From IMG/VR virus record IMGVR_UViG_3300046822_000067, positions 1 through 30,231 of that record: a stretch of DNA of 30,231 bases; one strand, written 5' to 3'. Under the pieces are notes generated by a model. It was not told the DNA's origin and ran no database searches. It saw nothing but the letters and a program-made list of their open reading frames with translations. Numbering within the stretch: position 1 is the stretch's first letter; each line of letters starts with the position of its first letter. Of the stretch, positions 20,938-29,098 are shown in pieces. Made by a program: the position numbers and the translations under genes. The DNA comes from a virus.

Positions 20938-21827
20938 CACACCCGCTCGGCATGATAGAGCTCGAACACTTCGCGCAGATCGAGCGCTGGCCCGAGGCTG
21001 CCGTCGCTCATGATCGGCACCGCCTGATAGCCCTTCATCGCCCAATCGATGATTGATGGGCCCGACGGTCCGGCCGGGCCGCGGTCGCCGCGCTCGCCGC
21101 GGTCGCCAGACTTGCCGCGGCTGCCGGCCTGCCCCGCCAATTGCCACCCATCGCCCGGCAGCGGGCCCGGGTTATCCCGCTTCGCCCGCCATTCCGAACC
21201 GTTGAACGTGACGAGGTCGAGCTTCCGATACGCACCTTTCGGGTCAAAAAGTCCGCAAACCTCGCCGACGTAGGGAACCTCGCCGCAGGCCGCGACGACA
21301 ATCCAATCATCGTGCGGCGGCTCCTCGGCGGTATCCCGAGCTGCGCACCAGGTCGAGCCGCGGTGTGTGACCAGCGCGCACTCGTAGTGGATGCCCTTCG
21401 CCCACGCATTCGGTGGCATGAACTTGCCCGGCGGACCCGCTTCGCCGGGTGGTCCGGCGGTCCCGACGGGCCCGGTTTCGCCGATCGGCCCACACTCCCC
21501 TCGGTCGCCAACCTCTCCGGGCGCGCCAGGCGGCCCAGGAATGCCCTGGACGCCCGGCGGCCCTTCGATAGCCTCCCCCGCTTCTCCCCTCTCCCCGCGC
21601 TCACCAGCGGGCCCTGGCGGCCCGTCCTGCAACTCGGCGAGCTTTGCCGCGACGGCGCGATCGAGGCGCAGCTCGGTTTCGGCGCGGCTGGCCCGCAGTG
21701 CGGACATCTCTTCCCGAACCTCGGCGAGCATGGCGCCGACCGATAGCTTCAGGTCGCGCTCGATGCGCGCAGCGAAGTCGCCGAGCTCGTCGGCGAGCGC
21801 CTCAAGCGGCGAGATTGTGGTCGTCAT
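20937..21827 (-). CDS. Collagen-like protein with carbohydrate-binding-like repeats
   Basis: A 296-residue protein from the ATG at 21827, overlapping the portal gene by 26 bases. Residues 5-67 form a predicted coiled coil ([20 protein letters not shown]). Residues 69-135 are Gly-X-Y collagen repeats ([17 protein letters not shown]), and a second shorter collagen stretch is at 232-258. Between them are two related Trp-rich modules ([19 protein letters not shown] near 142-160 and [14 protein letters not shown] near 200-213) that resemble small chitin-binding folds. A trimeric fibre with binding modules is likely. It lies between portal and connector genes, where fibres are not expected, so it may decorate the head or collar. 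Confidence 0.75.
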   Translation of the reverse strand: MTTTISPLEALADELGDFAARIERDLKLSVGAMLAEVREEMSALRASRAETELRLDRAVAAKLAELQDGPPGPAGERGERGEAGEAIEGPPGVQGIPGPPGAPGEVGDRGECGPIGETGPVGTAGPPGEAGPPGKFMPPNAWAKGIHYECALVTHRGSTWCAARDTAEEPPHDDWIVVAACGEVPYVGEVCGLFDPKGAYRKLDLVTFNGSEWRAKRDNPGPLPGDGWQLAGQAGSRGKSGDRGERGDRGPAGPSGPSIIDWAMKGYQAVPIMSDGSLGPALDLREVFELYHAERV

Positions 21828-23238
21828 TGGCTGCTGCGCGGCGTCGGAACCGAGCGGCGAGGGCCTTGGATTGATCGACGGCATCGCCACTCCCATCGTC
21901 GGCGGAACCGTCCGCCGGTGGCGCGGCGGGCGGCGCGTTGGGTGCGGGTGTCGCCGGCGGCGCCTTGGCCCACGCGCTGAGCGGGACGACCTGCTGCTGG
22001 ACGCGAGGCTCGTCGCCAAACGGCATCGCCGGCAGGTCTTCTTTCGCGCGTGCCTCGTTGGGCGAGAAGATGCCGCCCTGAACGCCTTGGGCCAAAGCCG
22101 CGATGCGATCCTTGAAGTTCGCCCGCAACAGCGCTTCGAGGTCGAGCTCGAGGTAATCGTCCGGCCAGCCGGCGAGCGCGAAGAGCCGCCCGAAGGCGTC
22201 TTCGATGTGATTGGCGGCGAAGCCGAGGCCAGTCGAGACCCAGAACGCCATCAGGCTTTCGGTCGACGCCTGCGGGCCCTGGCTGTTCATCAAGCTCAAC
22301 AGCGGCAGCGGTACGCGGTACGCGGTGGCGATGCGCTGGTCGGAGATTTGCAGCATCTCGGCAAGCTGCGCGTCGCGGCTGTTCATCACGGCCGGCGCCC
22401 ACTTTAGCCCGTCCGTCAGGATCGGCGTACCGCCGACGTTGACGCCTTGCGTCTGCTCGTTCCACGACGCGCGGAGCTGCCGCACCGCCTCGGGGTTTGC
22501 GTGAAAGCTCGCGTCGGTTTGCAGGACGCCGCTCGGCCGCCCCTGGTTGCTGGCGTAGGCCAGTGCCTGCGCCATCATCGCCCCCGAGACCCCGAGTTCG
22601 AGCAGTGCCGATTCCAGCGGCGGGATGCCGCGCAGCGGGTAGCGCTGGTCGGGAAGGCGGACATGCAAGACATCGCGCGCCGGCACGCTTTCGAGGAAGA
22701 CCGGGTTGTCGGCGAATAAGCGCTCGACGACATGGTTGCCGGCGAGCGTATAAAAAACCTCGCCGTTCTGGGCGACGCGCGGCCAGCAATGCCGCGGGTT
22801 CATCAGATGAATTTCGGTGATTTCAAAGCGTGCATTGCGCAGCGCCAGCCCGAAGGCCGCGCCCTCGCCATAGAGGCAATCGGTCAAGTAGAGAAAAAAA
22901 TCCGAGGGCGACTGATAGGTGTTAGGGCGCCGCAGGACGCGCGACAGCGCCGAGGTCTTGACCCGCTCGCGGCCGCCCTTGCCGTCGCTCTGCCAATGCG
23001 CGGGCGGGCACATCGCGATCGTTTGGGAATAGGCCGACCGGCAGGCGTAGACCACCGCGGAGCCGCCATAGGGCAGCGGGTTATGCCCGGATTGCCACCA
23101 GTTCGTCGGCCAAGTGGCGGGAATAAAGCCGCCACCGAGCGGCAGCCGCCAGCCGCCGCCGATGGTTTCCTTGAGGCGCGGCCGGAAGATGCGGCTCGCC
23201 GCGCTTCGTACCCGCTCCAGGGCCGTGGATTGCGCCAC
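21802..23238 (-). CDS. Phage portal protein (HK97 family)
   Basis: A 478-residue protein from GTG. It has hallmarks of HK97-type portals: an N-terminal [14 protein letters not shown] wing helix, [14 protein letters not shown], a [20 protein letters not shown] core, [19 protein letters not shown], and late helices with [15 protein letters not shown]. The C-terminal 60 residues are Ala/Pro-rich and disordered. It forms the dodecameric channel for packaging and ejection. It lies after the capsid and Ig-domain genes, not before them. Confidence 0.9.
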   Translation of the reverse strand: MAQSTALERVRSAASRIFRPRLKETIGGGWRLPLGGGFIPATWPTNWWQSGHNPLPYGGSAVVYACRSAYSQTIAMCPPAHWQSDGKGGRERVKTSALSRVLRRPNTYQSPSDFFLYLTDCLYGEGAAFGLALRNARFEITEIHLMNPRHCWPRVAQNGEVFYTLAGNHVVERLFADNPVFLESVPARDVLHVRLPDQRYPLRGIPPLESALLELGVSGAMMAQALAYASNQGRPSGVLQTDASFHANPEAVRQLRASWNEQTQGVNVGGTPILTDGLKWAPAVMNSRDAQLAEMLQISDQRIATAYRVPLPLLSLMNSQGPQASTESLMAFWVSTGLGFAANHIEDAFGRLFALAGWPDDYLELDLEALLRANFKDRIAALAQGVQGGIFSPNEARAKEDLPAMPFGDEPRVQQQVVPLSAWAKAPPATPAPNAPPAAPPADGSADDGSGDAVDQSKALAARFRRRAAANDDHNLAA

Positions 23239-23244
23239 CGAGCG

Positions 23245-23805
23245 TTACCGCCGGGCCGCCCCGCGACTCGCTCCGTTGACCGCGACGGCGTTCGACGGTG
23301 GCGCCGTTGTTGAGCCGGCGGCATTGGTCGCCGTTACGACGCAAGTGATGCTGTGGCCCACATCGCTCTCGGCCACCGTGTAGGTATCTCCGGTGCCGCC
23401 CACCGCCGCGGTGTTGCTCTTCCACGCGTAGGCGTAGCTGGTCGGCTCGCCGTTCCAGTTGCCCTTAGTGCAAGTCAGCGTTTCGCCCACGGTGCCATTC
23501 CCCTGGAGATGCGGCACGTCGCGATTGGTCGGAGCGCCCGCGGCCGGTGCACCGCCGCCAGGACGTACCGGCTGATGACTAGCCGCCGGCTGCGCCTTCT
23601 CGACCATCGCCTGCTGGACCGCCAGCGACGGCATCTCCGGATTGTCAGGGTTTACCTTTTCGTCGGGGTGCATCAGCCCGAGCCGGAGCAGGTCGTTTTC
23701 CTCCTGCGTTGGCGTCGGCTGGCTTTGGCTCGTCACTTTCAGCGTCTGCTCGGTCAGCTCTGCGCGAACCTTCTGGTCGGCGCGGTACTGGTCTTCGGTC
23801 GTCAT
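23245..23805 (-). CDS. Ig-like domain protein, probable capsid decoration
   Basis: A 186-residue protein with an AGGAG site eight or nine bases before the ATG. Residues 1-75 are polar and helical, 76-96 are a Pro/Ala linker, and 100-177 form an Ig-like fold (VGETLTCTKGNWNG, SYAYAWKSN, DTYTVAESDVGHSITCVVTA) with Cys112 and Cys155 placed for a disulphide. Ig-like domains on tailed-phage virions are thought to aid weak binding to cell surfaces. Its position directly after the capsid gene suggests display on the head. Confidence 0.75.
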   Translation of the reverse strand: MTTEDQYRADQKVRAELTEQTLKVTSQSQPTPTQEENDLLRLGLMHPDEKVNPDNPEMPSLAVQQAMVEKAQPAASHQPVRPGGGAPAAGAPTNRDVPHLQGNGTVGETLTCTKGNWNGEPTSYAYAWKSNTAAVGGTGDTYTVAESDVGHSITCVVTATNAAGSTTAPPSNAVAVNGASRGAARR

Positions 23806-23830
23806 CAGCGTGCTCCTGTTTGGTGACGAT

Positions 23831-23854
23831 CCGGCGCAGCAACCACTGCGCCGG
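23831..23854 (-). promoter_or_regulatory. Stem-loop after the capsid gene
   Basis: CCGGCGCAG and CTGCGCCGG form a perfect 9-bp stem around a 6-base loop, in the 72-base gap between the capsid and Ig-domain genes. No U-run follows on the minus strand. A partial terminator or mRNA-stabilising hairpin that keeps capsid levels above downstream genes is plausible. Confidence 0.5.
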
Positions 23855-23877
23855 AATGCGCCATGTGTACCGTCGTG

Positions 23878-25830
23878 CTACCAAGTGACGCTCGAAAGCC
23901 ACGCGACCACGCCGGTCCGGCGCATCGCCCAGTTCATCGGTAGGATCATCCGCAGCGCGAGGCTGTCGGTTTGGAACAAGCTGCGGACGGGCGCCGCGAC
24001 GGTCGGCGGGCTGCCGGCGGTGCCGATCTGCAACGGGGTCGTATCCTCAAAGTGCAGCGTGGCCTGGTCCGACACGTCAAATCGGGGATCATCCCCAGTC
24101 ACCGACATAAAATCGTCGGCATTGAGGATGATCACGGTGCCCAGCGGCACCGTATTCGACGTGATGACCGGATAGCCTTGCAGCATTCCGCTATCGATTT
24201 CCGCTTTGAACGGGAAGAACCCACCGGAATTGATCGTCAGCGAGATCGAGATCGCCTGCTGCGGGTTCATGATCCAGACCGGCACCCGCAACGCATTGGC
24301 CGCCGACAGGACGCCGACCAGTTGCTTGATGTCGCCGAGAAGGGCGGCAAAGCCGCCACCGGCCGTCGCCGTCAGGCCAGAGACGCCATTGCGCAACCCG
24401 GCGGGCCGGATCGCCGAAGACGCAACGTTGTCGATTAACGTCGTGTCGACCGCGACTTCGGTGTCTTCGCTAATCAGCTTGCGGAGTAGCCCCTCGATTT
24501 GCGGCGTCGAGTGCTCGGCCAGTTCCCGCGTGTAGGAACAGATGATCGCCATTTTCTTGAGGCCGATGGTGACCGGCAGGAATGCCGCTTGGCGAACCGG
24601 GATCGGAGCCCCTTCGCCGACGAACGATCCGGCCACGGTCGGCGTCGCCGATCGGGTCGGCATCGACAGCGTCGCATATCGCCCGAGGGTCGCGCGGAAG
24701 CCCTTCGCCGCCAGCGGACGATAGATGCCTTCCGGCATCAGGATATCGAAGAACTCGCCGTATTGGATCTGCGCGAGTTCGGCGGCCCATCCTGTCGTCG
24801 TCGTCGTGGCGGGAGCGGTGGCGGCGCGCTTGTACCAATCATGCACGGTCTTGGTGACCTCGAAGTCGCCACGATCCCCGTAGTGCTCGGCGAGGATCTG
24901 GTCTTCGGGCTTCTTCGTGATGTGCGCCAGCGCCCGTACCACGCAATGGCGGATGAACAGATAGCCGGGCTCTTCCTGCTTTTTCGGCATTGCCCAGGTC
25001 TTCGGCCCCGCCGCCGGGAGTGTCGAGCCGGGCGGCAGCACGGTCGTGCGCGAGGCCGGGACGGTGATCGCCTCGCTCTCACTGCCGAGCGCCCGCTCGG
25101 CCCTGCTATAGATCGAGATCTGGTCCTTGATCTCCTCGATGCGTTGGGTGAGATCTGCCGTCTGGGTCAGATCCTCGGTTCCCACCAATTGATCCTGTAG
25201 GCCGACGAGCTCGGCCTGAGCTGTTTGGATTCGATCGCTGAGTTGGTTCATGGCTTGAGGCTTTCGCGGGACTTGTGAGGCGGACACGCCATGAAAGCCG
25301 CGTCGGCGCAGCTCTTGATCGCCATCGGCAGGCACGCCGAAGATCAATCGCTGTCCTTGCGGAGAGATACCGAGCGCCTTCGCCAAAGCGAGGGCGTTAG
25401 GGTTTGCCGGGACGCTTACGAGCGAGCACTCGACGAGCTCCTGTTCGCTGAAGCGGAGCCCGCCGACCTTTGAGCCTTCGATCGGCTCATACTTGCCGGG
25501 CGTCGGATGAAAACCGACCGAGACGGCGCGCAGGACACCGGCGTCGACCGCGGCGTGAACCTCGCGCATCCGGTCGGAAACCGGGTCCATCAACTGCAAC
25601 CGGCCGATCAACTGGTTGCCGCGGACGCCGACCTCGCTCCACTTGCCGATCGGGAAGCTGGGGTTGTGCCCGAACAGCGCGATCGGGTTTTTGCGGAAGT
25701 TGTCGAGCAGCCAGCCGTCCACCTCGATGATGTCGCCCATCCGGTCGACGCTGTCGTCGGACATGATAAATTCGAGCGGGTCGCCATTCGGCGGCGGCGC
25801 CGCTTTCACTTTCAAGCGCCGGTCGGTCAT
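23878..25830 (-). CDS. Fused prohead protease and major capsid protein
   Basis: A 650-residue polyprotein from ATG 25830 (GTG 25833 is possible). Residues 1-165 are an HK97-type prohead protease: His55 in LFGHNPSFPIGKW, Ser104 in LRAVSVGFHPTPG and the VECSLVSVPANPNAL strand. Residues 194-245 are a coiled coil (LSDRIQTAQAELVGLQDQLV) like the scaffolding delta domain. From about 285 onward is an HK97-fold capsid protein (QIQYGEFFDILMPEGIYRPL, PTVAGSFVGEGAPIPVRQAA, ALRVPVWIMNPQQAISISL). In most relatives these are separate genes. The protease presumably cuts itself free; an internal Met194 has no ribosome binding site, which argues against a separate start. Confidence 0.88.
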   Translation of the reverse strand: MTDRRLKVKAAPPPNGDPLEFIMSDDSVDRMGDIIEVDGWLLDNFRKNPIALFGHNPSFPIGKWSEVGVRGNQLIGRLQLMDPVSDRMREVHAAVDAGVLRAVSVGFHPTPGKYEPIEGSKVGGLRFSEQELVECSLVSVPANPNALALAKALGISPQGQRLIFGVPADGDQELRRRGFHGVSASQVPRKPQAMNQLSDRIQTAQAELVGLQDQLVGTEDLTQTADLTQRIEEIKDQISIYSRAERALGSESEAITVPASRTTVLPPGSTLPAAGPKTWAMPKKQEEPGYLFIRHCVVRALAHITKKPEDQILAEHYGDRGDFEVTKTVHDWYKRAATAPATTTTTGWAAELAQIQYGEFFDILMPEGIYRPLAAKGFRATLGRYATLSMPTRSATPTVAGSFVGEGAPIPVRQAAFLPVTIGLKKMAIICSYTRELAEHSTPQIEGLLRKLISEDTEVAVDTTLIDNVASSAIRPAGLRNGVSGLTATAGGGFAALLGDIKQLVGVLSAANALRVPVWIMNPQQAISISLTINSGGFFPFKAEIDSGMLQGYPVITSNTVPLGTVIILNADDFMSVTGDDPRFDVSDQATLHFEDTTPLQIGTAGSPPTVAAPVRSLFQTDSLALRMILPMNWAMRRTGVVAWLSSVTW

Positions 25831-25846
25831 CACAGCACCTATGAGT

Positions 25847-28180
25847 TCAGGCGATCAGCGTCGCGATGTTGACGGGCGGCACTTCGATCATCGCCAGCCG
25901 CATGGTCATGATCAGCGCGACCGGCCCGTCGATCTTGTTCTCGGGCCGCTCCTTGCGCGGGAAGACCTGGTCCTTGCCGTCGAGCCGCGCGGTGACGTTG
26001 CTCATCATCCAGGTCATCGGGTCGTTGGCGTCGCAATTGTGCTTGAGCCGGCCGGCATCGATCAGCGCTGCGACCTGCTTCATCGGCTCGGTGAAATTGG
26101 CCGCGGTCTGCTGGAACTCCGAGACGTTGGCGCCCTTCGCCATCAGCCGGGTCATCAGCATGGTCGCCTGCGCCGGGTCGAAGGTGATCTCCTCGACGGT
26201 GTACTTCCGCCTGATGTCGTCGATGTCCTCCTCGATCCGCCCGAAGTCGATCATGTTGCCTTGCGTCAGGATCAGCTTTGGCGGGTCGGCCAGCGCCCAG
26301 CCGCGGTAGTGGTCCTTGCCCGGCTCCTCGACCACATCCTCGGGGAGGTAGTATCGCCCGAAGGTCGCGAAGGAACCGTCGCCGAGGTCGAACAGGATCT
26401 GCATCGCAGCGATGTCCTGCTTCGACGCCAGGTCTAGCGCGATCTTGCAGCGCTGCCCCTCGAAGTCTTCGAGCCGCAGCTCGGCATGGCAGCCGGCCCA
26501 GCTCTGCATGTTGAAATAGGCGGCCCTCGCGTTCACCCATAAGTTCAAATGCTTGGTCTTGAACCGGCCCTGCTCGCGCGTGTTGCGCACCGCTTCCCGC
26601 TGGCGGGCGAGGAGGAACTCGGCCGACACCGAGACATCGAGGTTCGGGTTCGCCTTGGCGATCGCTTCGGGCGCCGTCCAGTCGTCTTCTGGAATTAGCT
26701 GGCGCAAACTCCCATCATTAAGGAGTTCGCAACGGCGGACCGCGCAGGTAGTCGAGTGCGCGTTGTAAACTTTCCTCAGTATCGCCGAAAAGGCCGATTG
26801 CCGAATTGCATTGTCGGCAGAGCAATCCCCGAATAGTTCCTGTGCCGTGGCAGTGATCGACGCATAGAGATTTTGGCACGCTACCGCAGATGGCGCATTT
26901 GCCATCCTGTTGTTCGCACCACTCTCGATATTCCTCTGCTGAAACTCCGTAATCGACGAACCGCCGGTGAGAGATGATCCAATGTCTCGCTTCTGGTTTG
27001 GCTCGCCACCGTTGCCCCGCAGCTCGCTTTCGGTCGGGATTTTTTCGATCCCATTCGAGCCGCTTGGCGATTGAGCGGGCCTTCCGCTCCGGATCTTCGT
27101 CGAGTAAGGCTTGCTCGTAACAGGTTCGGCATAGTCCGCGCGCAAGCGCACCCCTGTCGGGATGTCGCTGGCATTTTTTGAGCGCGTTCTCTTGCCGCCA
27201 GCGGTTATAGCAAGGTCGGCACATACCTCGCCCCACAGCCGGCTTATCTGGGTGGGCGTCACACATCCGCCGCGGTCGCATATGTGATCCAGTCGCGCTA
27301 ACGCATCTTCCGGATGGAGTGTAAGAGAATAGGGTTGCGTGTCGACCGTGTACTCGATGAAGAACTTCTCGTCGTCCTCGATGACGCCTTCGAGGATCTT
27401 GCGGCACGTCAGGATCTTGTCGAAGCACGGCCCCGCCAGGTTGTCGCCGGCGGTCGAGATCACCCACATCAGCGGCTGCTCGCGCGCGCCTTGGCCGGTC
27501 AACATCGTGTCGTATTGATCGGCGCTGTCGTGCTCGTGGTACTCGTCGATGATCGCGCAGCTCGGCATCGCGCCGTCGCCCGGCTTGCCGATCATCGGCT
27601 CGAAGCGCGACCCGTTGCCGACGATGTTGATGTTCGACGAGTTGACCGCAATCCCGAAATGCTGGCGCAGGTCCGGTCGCCCTTCCGCCATCTGCCGCGC
27701 CGGCCGGAACACCTCCCACGCCTGTTTCTCGGTCCCGGCGCCCGAGTAGATTTCCGCCCCGTGCTCGCCATCGGCGCAGAGCATGTACAGCCCGACGCCG
27801 GCCGACAGGATGCTCTTGCCGTTCTTCCGCGGGACGATGGTCACCACCTCACGGAAGCGCCGCTTGCTATCTGATTTCCGCAGCCAGCCGTAAGCGTTGA
27901 CGAGCACAAAGCACTGCCAGCCTTCGAGCCGGATGGTCTCGCGCCGCGCCGCCCAGGCGCCCTTGGTGTGCGGCAGACGCTCGATGAACCGGCACACCCG
28001 CTCGGCCGTCAGCGGCTCGAAGCGGTACGGCCCGGCGGACTCGCCATCGCGGTCGCGGACCCACCGATCAACCGCGAGCCGTTCCCATTGGCACGCCGGC
28101 CGACGACCCGAGCGAACATCGGCGGCATAGGCCTCGGCGAGAGCAACATGGGGGTGCTCCATCGCCCGGCCGCGCGCCAT
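25847..28180 (-). CDS. Terminase large subunit, interrupted by an in-frame insertion
   Basis: The 777-residue frame is about 200 longer than related terminases. The N-terminal ATPase has a deviant Walker A (VPRKNGKS, residues 116-123) and Walker B (CAIIDEYHEH, Asp212-Glu213), then a coupling region (MWVISTAGDNLAGP). The C-terminal RuvC-like nuclease has IALDLASKQDIAAM, EITFDPAQATMLM and a late DGPVALIM, each with an acidic residue. The sequence that should run YTVD...PEDDWTAPEA is split after about residue 290 and resumes at 497. The 207 codons between are not terminase-like, and another frame encodes an HNH nuclease there. Both halves share one frame with no stop, so the interruption leaves a continuous ORF. 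The start overlaps the small terminase stop (TGATG). Confidence 0.85.
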   Translation of the reverse strand: MARGRAMEHPHVALAEAYAADVRSGRRPACQWERLAVDRWVRDRDGESAGPYRFEPLTAERVCRFIERLPHTKGAWAARRETIRLEGWQCFVLVNAYGWLRKSDSKRRFREVVTIVPRKNGKSILSAGVGLYMLCADGEHGAEIYSGAGTEKQAWEVFRPARQMAEGRPDLRQHFGIAVNSSNINIVGNGSRFEPMIGKPGDGAMPSCAIIDEYHEHDSADQYDTMLTGQGAREQPLMWVISTAGDNLAGPCFDKILTCRKILEGVIEDDEKFFIEYTVDTQPYSLTLHPEDALARLDHICDRGGCVTPTQISRLWGEVCADLAITAGGKRTRSKNASDIPTGVRLRADYAEPVTSKPYSTKIRSGRPAQSPSGSNGIEKIPTESELRGNGGEPNQKRDIGSSLTGGSSITEFQQRNIESGANNRMANAPSAVACQNLYASITATAQELFGDCSADNAIRQSAFSAILRKVYNAHSTTCAVRRCELLNDGSLRQLIPEDDWTAPEAIAKANPNLDVSVSAEFLLARQREAVRNTREQGRFKTKHLNLWVNARAAYFNMQSWAGCHAELRLEDFEGQRCKIALDLASKQDIAAMQILFDLGDGSFATFGRYYLPEDVVEEPGKDHYRGWALADPPKLILTQGNMIDFGRIEEDIDDIRRKYTVEEITFDPAQATMLMTRLMAKGANVSEFQQTAANFTEPMKQVAALIDAGRLKHNCDANDPMTWMMSNVTARLDGKDQVFPRKERPENKIDGPVALIMTMRLAMIEVPPVNIATLIA
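26693..27313 (-). mobile_element. Insertion in terL carrying an endonuclease VII-type gene
   Basis: About 621 bp (207 codons, a multiple of three) break the terminase between a LHPED and a LIPED sequence, which suggests a short similarity at both ends. The insert is AT-richer than its surroundings and is almost filled by the HNH gene (564 bases). That leaves too little room for a normal group I intron core, and no intein motifs are visible in the terminase frame (no HN-Cys/Ser end). Limits are estimated to within a few codons. Confidence 0.7.
26718..27281 (-). CDS. Endonuclease VII-type HNH homing endonuclease inside terL
   Basis: A 187-residue nuclease in the -1 frame relative to the terminase. 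It starts with two zinc-finger-like repeats (MCDAHPDKPAVGRGMCRPCY, Cys7/His10/Cys21/Cys24, and KCQRHPDRGALARGLCRTCY, Cys37/His40/Cys51/Cys54) and a charged helix. The catalytic domain matches recombination endonuclease VII: CAIC (129-132), VDHCHGTG (Asp142-His143-Cys144-His145) and RGLLCRQCNSAIG (Cys155, Cys158), then the GDTEESLQRALDYL helix. The start could also be ATG 27266. The host-gene interruption and the nuclease class point to homing, with terL as target. No clear ribosome binding site is visible. Confidence 0.85.
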   Translation of the reverse strand: MRPRRMCDAHPDKPAVGRGMCRPCYNRWRQENALKKCQRHPDRGALARGLCRTCYEQALLDEDPERKARSIAKRLEWDRKNPDRKRAAGQRWRAKPEARHWIISHRRFVDYGVSAEEYREWCEQQDGKCAICGSVPKSLCVDHCHGTGTIRGLLCRQCNSAIGLFGDTEESLQRALDYLRGPPLRTP

Positions 28181-28653
28181 CAGCCAAACTCGGAAAAGAT
28201 GTTGGTCTTATCGCCGCCCGGTGCGCTGCTCAACCGGCTCCGCGCGGATGGCGTCATCCCAAATTCACCGGCATAACGCACCATTTCCGTCATCGCGTGG
28301 CTGGCAGTCCGAACCATCGCGTTCGGGACGCCTCCGCCTTTGGTTGGCTTGATCAACCCATGAGTCAGCGGATCGGCTTTCGCCATCTCAGCAATCGCCC
28401 GCTCGGCGATTACCCAGCGCCCATAGGATTGGCAGTAAGCGGCCAGCGCAGCGCGATCGAGGCGTGTCAACAGCCCGAGACTATGCAGTTCCGTGGCAAC
28501 GCGGTTCCATTCGCGCTTTGCCTCGGGATAAAGCACCGCCGGCGGGCTCGGCAGCTTCCGCGCCGGCTGTGGCTCGTTCTGGTTGAGCGGACGCTTGCCG
28601 GGATTGCCGGTCACGAGCTTCAGGTGGGTCGGCTTAGGCTTTCGACCTCGCAT
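28180..28653 (-). CDS. Terminase small subunit, P27 family
   Basis: A 157-residue protein from the ATG at 28653, with GGAG/AAGG upstream. The start RGRKPKPTHLKLVTGNPGKR is the hallmark of P27-type small terminases, followed by helices (YPEAKREWNRVATEL, LDRAALAAYCQSYGRWV) typical of the family. It recognises the packaging site and delivers it to the large subunit. It lies directly before terL and next to the candidate cos region and an HNH gene, the standard order for phages that package through cos with an HNH partner. Confidence 0.88.
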   Translation of the reverse strand: MRGRKPKPTHLKLVTGNPGKRPLNQNEPQPARKLPSPPAVLYPEAKREWNRVATELHSLGLLTRLDRAALAAYCQSYGRWVIAERAIAEMAKADPLTHGLIKPTKGGGVPNAMVRTASHAMTEMVRYAGEFGMTPSARSRLSSAPGGDKTNIFSEFG

Positions 28654-28689
28654 CCGGCCTTTCTCCAAAAATTAACACGATTTTCGCGG

Positions 28690-28760
28690 TGATAAAAAAA
28701 CGATCATGGCGCGGTAGCTGGCCGGGCCCCTCCAGGTTTTGGGTCCTCCCCCCCCCGCCG
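28690..28760. other. GC-rich candidate cos region
   Basis: This is the 110-base gap between the HNH and small terminase genes. It contains a GGCCGGGCCCCTCCAGG segment, GGGTCCTCC, and a run of nine C residues (28748-28756). Repeated CTCC units flank a TTTTGGG step. In HK97-like phages with an HNH gene next to the small terminase, the cos site lies in this interval. The nick site is not identifiable by eye. Confidence 0.4.
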
Positions 28761-28763
28761 ACG

Positions 28764-29096
28764 TTACTTCGCGGCGGCCAAGGAACTCCGCCGCGCGTCT
28801 GAGCCTTCTCTTGACGCCTTCGATCGCTGATGTTGATCGCAGCAACCGCAGAGGTTGGCTCTGCTATCGGTGCCGCCTTGATACTTCGGCTTGACATGGT
28901 CAACCGTGGTTGACCTGGTGCGCCTACCCTCCGCGAGGCAGTACCGACAGAAGGGTTCGTCAGCCAGCACCCGAGCACGGATGGCGAACCACTCCTTGCC
29001 ATAGCCACGGGACGCTGCGCTCTCCTTGCCGCGTGGGTGGTGCCAAGGCGATGGCTTGCTATGCGGCGATCGGTGGATGGATGGTCGGGTCGGCAT
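28764..29096 (-). CDS. HNH endonuclease of the packaging module
   Basis: A 110-residue protein with a basic N-terminus and a compact HNH fold: Cys50-x2-Cys53 (CRYC), Asp66-His67 (VDHVKPKYQGGTD), Asn81 and the Cys83/Cys86/His89 cluster (NLCGCCDQH). The SAASRGYGKEW start is typical of phage HNH proteins encoded beside terminases, where they assist specific DNA cleavage by the terminase. Unlike the nuclease in terL, it is free-standing in the operon. The ATG follows the stop of the acidic gene by two bases. Confidence 0.88.
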   Translation of the reverse strand: MPTRPSIHRSPHSKPSPWHHPRGKESAASRGYGKEWFAIRARVLADEPFCRYCLAEGRRTRSTTVDHVKPKYQGGTDSRANLCGCCDQHQRSKASREGSDARRSSLAAAK

Positions 29097-29098
29097 GG

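Noticed and set aside
21391-22407. 338-residue plus-strand Gly/Pro-rich frame
   Set aside because: It is the antisense image of the collagen-like repeats: Gly-X-Y codons (GGN CCN) read as Gly/Pro on both strands.
22211-23313. Several plus-strand frames opposite the portal gene
   Set aside because: All are shadows of a clearly recognised portal protein.
26693-27313. Intein in the terminase
   Set aside because: The terminase frame through the insert has no N-terminal Cys/Ser splicing block or C-terminal His-Asn plus nucleophile, and the recognisable nuclease is in a different frame.
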